Shown: in pieces, positions 62,399 to 64,000 of the stretch
How positions within the stretch are numbered: position 1 is the first letter of the stretch
Layout of the letters: each line of letters starts with the position of its first letter
NCBI RefSeq assembly: GCF_032490495.1
Contig: NZ_JAVYJB010000013.1
Span: forward strand, 1 to 64,000
Direction of reading: 5' to 3'
Origin: Pilosibacter fragilis
Lineage (GTDB): Bacteria > Bacillota > Clostridia > Lachnospirales > Lachnospiraceae
DNA: 64,000 nucleotides
The notes under the pieces: generated by a model
Told to the model about the DNA's origin: nothing
Database searches by the model: none
Seen by the model: the letters and a program-made list of their open reading frames with translations, nothing else
Made by a program: the position numbers and the translations under genes

Positions 62399-62428
62399 AT
62401 CATAACGAGTTTTATGGACAAATGTCAA
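62399..62428 (-). promoter_or_regulatory. Promoter of the M20-BMP importer operon
   Basis: Minus-strand TTGACA (plus 62423-62428), 18 bp, TATGAT (plus 62399-62404). The rest of 62236-62674 shows no gene. Confidence 0.6.
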
Positions 62429-62577
62429 GATTTTTCTATGATTTTTTGACAGTTTTTAGAGGCATTCCGCTCATCAGAATGTATATTATTTATGCTTATA
62501 AATAATTGTTTGATACACTAATAAATATCTGCACACCTCCCGCCCGCAATGGTTTCTGTATCCATTTCATAAAATTA

Positions 62578-62624
62578 AAATTCACAGCAGACCGTCTTTT
62601 CTTTACGGCTTTTGCTGTGAATTT
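62578..62624 (-). terminator. bioY terminator
   Basis: AAATTCACAGCA / TGCTGTGAATTT 12-bp stem, with a T-rich 3' flank on the minus strand. Confidence 0.8.
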
Positions 62625-62674
62625 AAATTAGGATGTATAAGTTTTTATGAAATACCTGATTAACGTTGTCCAAC

Positions 62675-63229
62675 TTACATAAATCTGGAAACCGCCTTGC
62701 GGATCTGCGGACCCGCGATGATCGCAATGATGATCTTCGCTGTGTCGCCCGGAAGATACGGGATAACGCCGACGCCGAGAGCTGCCACGAAGCTCATTCC
62801 GAGCTGTCCCGCAAGCCATGCGGTTCCGAAGATATAGCAGATCGCCATTCCGATGATCATTCCGACTACATGCATGTAAATCTTTGCCGGGAACTTCTCA
62901 ACGAAGAAGCCTGCGATCGCTGCCAGAAAGATAAATCCGATCAGGTAGCCGCCGGTCGGTCCGAGAAGCTTACCGACACCGCCACTAAATCCGGAGAATA
63001 CCGGAAGTCCTACTGTTCCTAAGAGCAGGTATAATACATAGCTCGCTACGGAAAGCTTCATTCCGAGAATATACGCCATAAAGAAGATGACAAGGTTTGT
63101 CAGGCTGATCGGTACCGGGCTGATCGGAATCGGAAGTGCCATCGGTGCCAGGATACAGGTAATCGCTGTCATAAGTGCTGTCACCGTCATCTGCGCGGTG
63201 GACATGTGTTTTGCTGTTGTCTTTTCCAT
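62675..63229 (-). CDS. bioY: Biotin transporter BioY
   Basis: 184 residues. ATG 63229 with GGGAGG 9 bases upstream; the frame to 63256 lacks a RBS. About six membrane helices with BioY motifs: PMALPIPISPVPISLTNLVIF, AYILGMKLSVASYVLYLLLGTVGLPVFSGF and GPTGGYLIGFIFLA. It is the substrate-binding S component of an ECF-type biotin importer. The shared ECF ATPases and T component are not in the window. No BirA operator is evident upstream. Confidence 0.93.
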   Translation of the reverse strand: MEKTTAKHMSTAQMTVTALMTAITCILAPMALPIPISPVPISLTNLVIFFMAYILGMKLSVASYVLYLLLGTVGLPVFSGFSGGVGKLLGPTGGYLIGFIFLAAIAGFFVEKFPAKIYMHVVGMIIGMAICYIFGTAWLAGQLGMSFVAALGVGVIPYLPGDTAKIIIAIIAGPQIRKAVSRFM

Positions 63230-63445
63230 CTTTGTTTTCCTCCCAACATCCATCATTTCTGCCGCCGGATCTTAAATTCTATCGTTCTTAAATTCTACAT
63301 TCCGGTACGCATATCACAAAATGGAATTGTTCTGATCGATTCTTTTCCTATCATACGCAGATTCCGTGCATTTGTCAACCTGTTTTTATTATTTGGTTTA
63401 CATTTTTCCCCTTTTCTTTTTTGCCTATAATCTTCCTGTGTGCCA

Positions 63446-63474
63446 TTTACCCGCCCAGGAAAACGTGCTATACT
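63446..63474 (+). promoter_or_regulatory. Promoter of the DUF1003 gene
   Basis: TTTACC (63446-63451), 17 bp, TATACT (63469-63474) with extended TG. The remaining ~374 bases between bioY and this gene hold nothing else recognised. Confidence 0.65.
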
Positions 63475-63603
63475 CTATGTACTTGTCCTCCCACCGCCAA
63501 CTGGGAGAATTTAGCAGTTACCAGTTATCAGTACAGAGCAGTGTCCGCATGCATCACCGATGCGCTGCACGCGTTTTATATGCCGGACATAAGGAGATTC
63601 ACT

Positions 63604-64000
63604 ATGAAAATGAAAAGCGGAAACGAACGAAAAAAAATCATCCGGGAACTCCTGAACAGGACTGATCAGGAATTTACAGATGAAGAGCTGATCCATCAGC
63701 TGATCATGACAAACATCACAGAAAATTCCAATGAGACAGAAAAGCTGTCCTTCGGCCAGAGAGCATCCGACGCAGTAGCGAAATTTGCCGGAAGCTGGGC
63801 ATTTATCTTCAGCTTTATCGCTGTCATGGTCGGATGGATGGCTGTCAACGTTATCCTTGGAACGAAGGCCTTTGATGCCTACCCGTTTATCCTTTTAAAT
63901 CTGGTACTTTCCTGCATTGCTGCCATTCAGGCTCCCCTTATCATGATGAGCCAGAACCGACAGGAGGCAAAGGACAGACAACGCGCGGAAAACGACTTTA
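63604..64000 (+). CDS. DUF1003 membrane protein (runs off the right end)
   Basis: ATG 63604 follows AAGGAGATTCACT. The first 132 codons are visible and open to the window edge. After a charged N-terminus (NERKKIIRELLNRTDQEF) come two membrane helices (SWAFIFSFIAVMVGWMAVNV and FILLNLVLSCIAAIQAPLIM) and the family motif MMSQNRQEAKDRQRAENDF. This is the DUF1003 pattern; such proteins usually end shortly after this with a further charged helix. Function unknown. Confidence 0.85.
   Translation, partial: MKMKSGNERKKIIRELLNRTDQEFTDEELIHQLIMTNITENSNETEKLSFGQRASDAVAKFAGSWAFIFSFIAVMVGWMAVNVILGTKAFDAYPFILLNLVLSCIAAIQAPLIMMSQNRQEAKDRQRAENDF

Noticed and set aside
1..64000. CRISPR array, prophage or integrated conjugative element
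   Set aside because: No regularly spaced direct repeats, and no structural phage, integrase or conjugation genes were found. The only mobile sequence seen is the IS end at 1-116 and a doubtful relic at 55865.

Overview
This window is most likely a chromosome segment of a gut-type anaerobic Firmicute of the Lachnospiraceae (Clostridia). The signs are type III glutamine synthetase, a reverse rubrerythrin under a Fur/PerR-like regulator, a fused TRAP-TAXI transporter, lipoproteins with 'ETTAAA' linkers, PD-(D/E)XK-type AAA-ATPases, BMP-type nucleoside ABC genes and strong GGAGG ribosome binding sites. I could not fix the genus. There are no rRNA or tRNA genes and no CRISPR array. One IS3-like element end lies at the left edge.

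Layout. 1-11.5 kb is a rearranged accessory region. It holds three full and one IS-truncated copy of a secreted protein with choline/cell-wall-binding repeats. These are in alternating orientation, share nearly identical promoter-leaders and end in copies of one palindrome. Between them sit three AAA-ATPase genes of unknown role and the remnant of a fourth. 11.5-16.5 kb carries a fused HTH / LicC-like cytidylyltransferase / LicA-like choline kinase and a GH25 lysozyme with many wall-binding repeats. Together with the left block this suggests one theme: phosphocholine put onto the surface and proteins that bind it.

16.5-34.8 kb is mostly housekeeping: glnN, fba, thrC, a three-gene TRAP-TAXI importer, a flavodoxin-like reductase, a lactate/malate-dehydrogenase-like protein, a 1617-residue five-part fusion (HD / HEAT / NMNAT-like / GNAT-like / PRTase) and a PerR-rubrerythrin pair. 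Two tiny membrane-protein genes with their own promoter and/or terminator lie at 21.6 kb and 35.0 kb.

35-49 kb carries a LysR-controlled cluster (creatininase-like protein, GltS-type symporter broken by one in-frame TGA, M20 amidohydrolase), larC and larB for the nickel-pincer cofactor, an FAH-family protein, luxS, a GlgX-like GH13 protein that has lost its catalytic residues, an Uup/YfmR-type ABC-F protein and exonuclease III.

49-62.2 kb is dedicated to nucleosides or related bases. An IclR-led operon holds an SsuABC/ThiXYZ-type importer with two permeases and a nucleoside phosphorylase. Adenosine deaminase follows, then a BMP-type nucleoside importer behind an M20 hydrolase. The window ends with bioY and the start of a DUF1003 membrane protein. 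Most genes from 39 kb on are on the minus strand.
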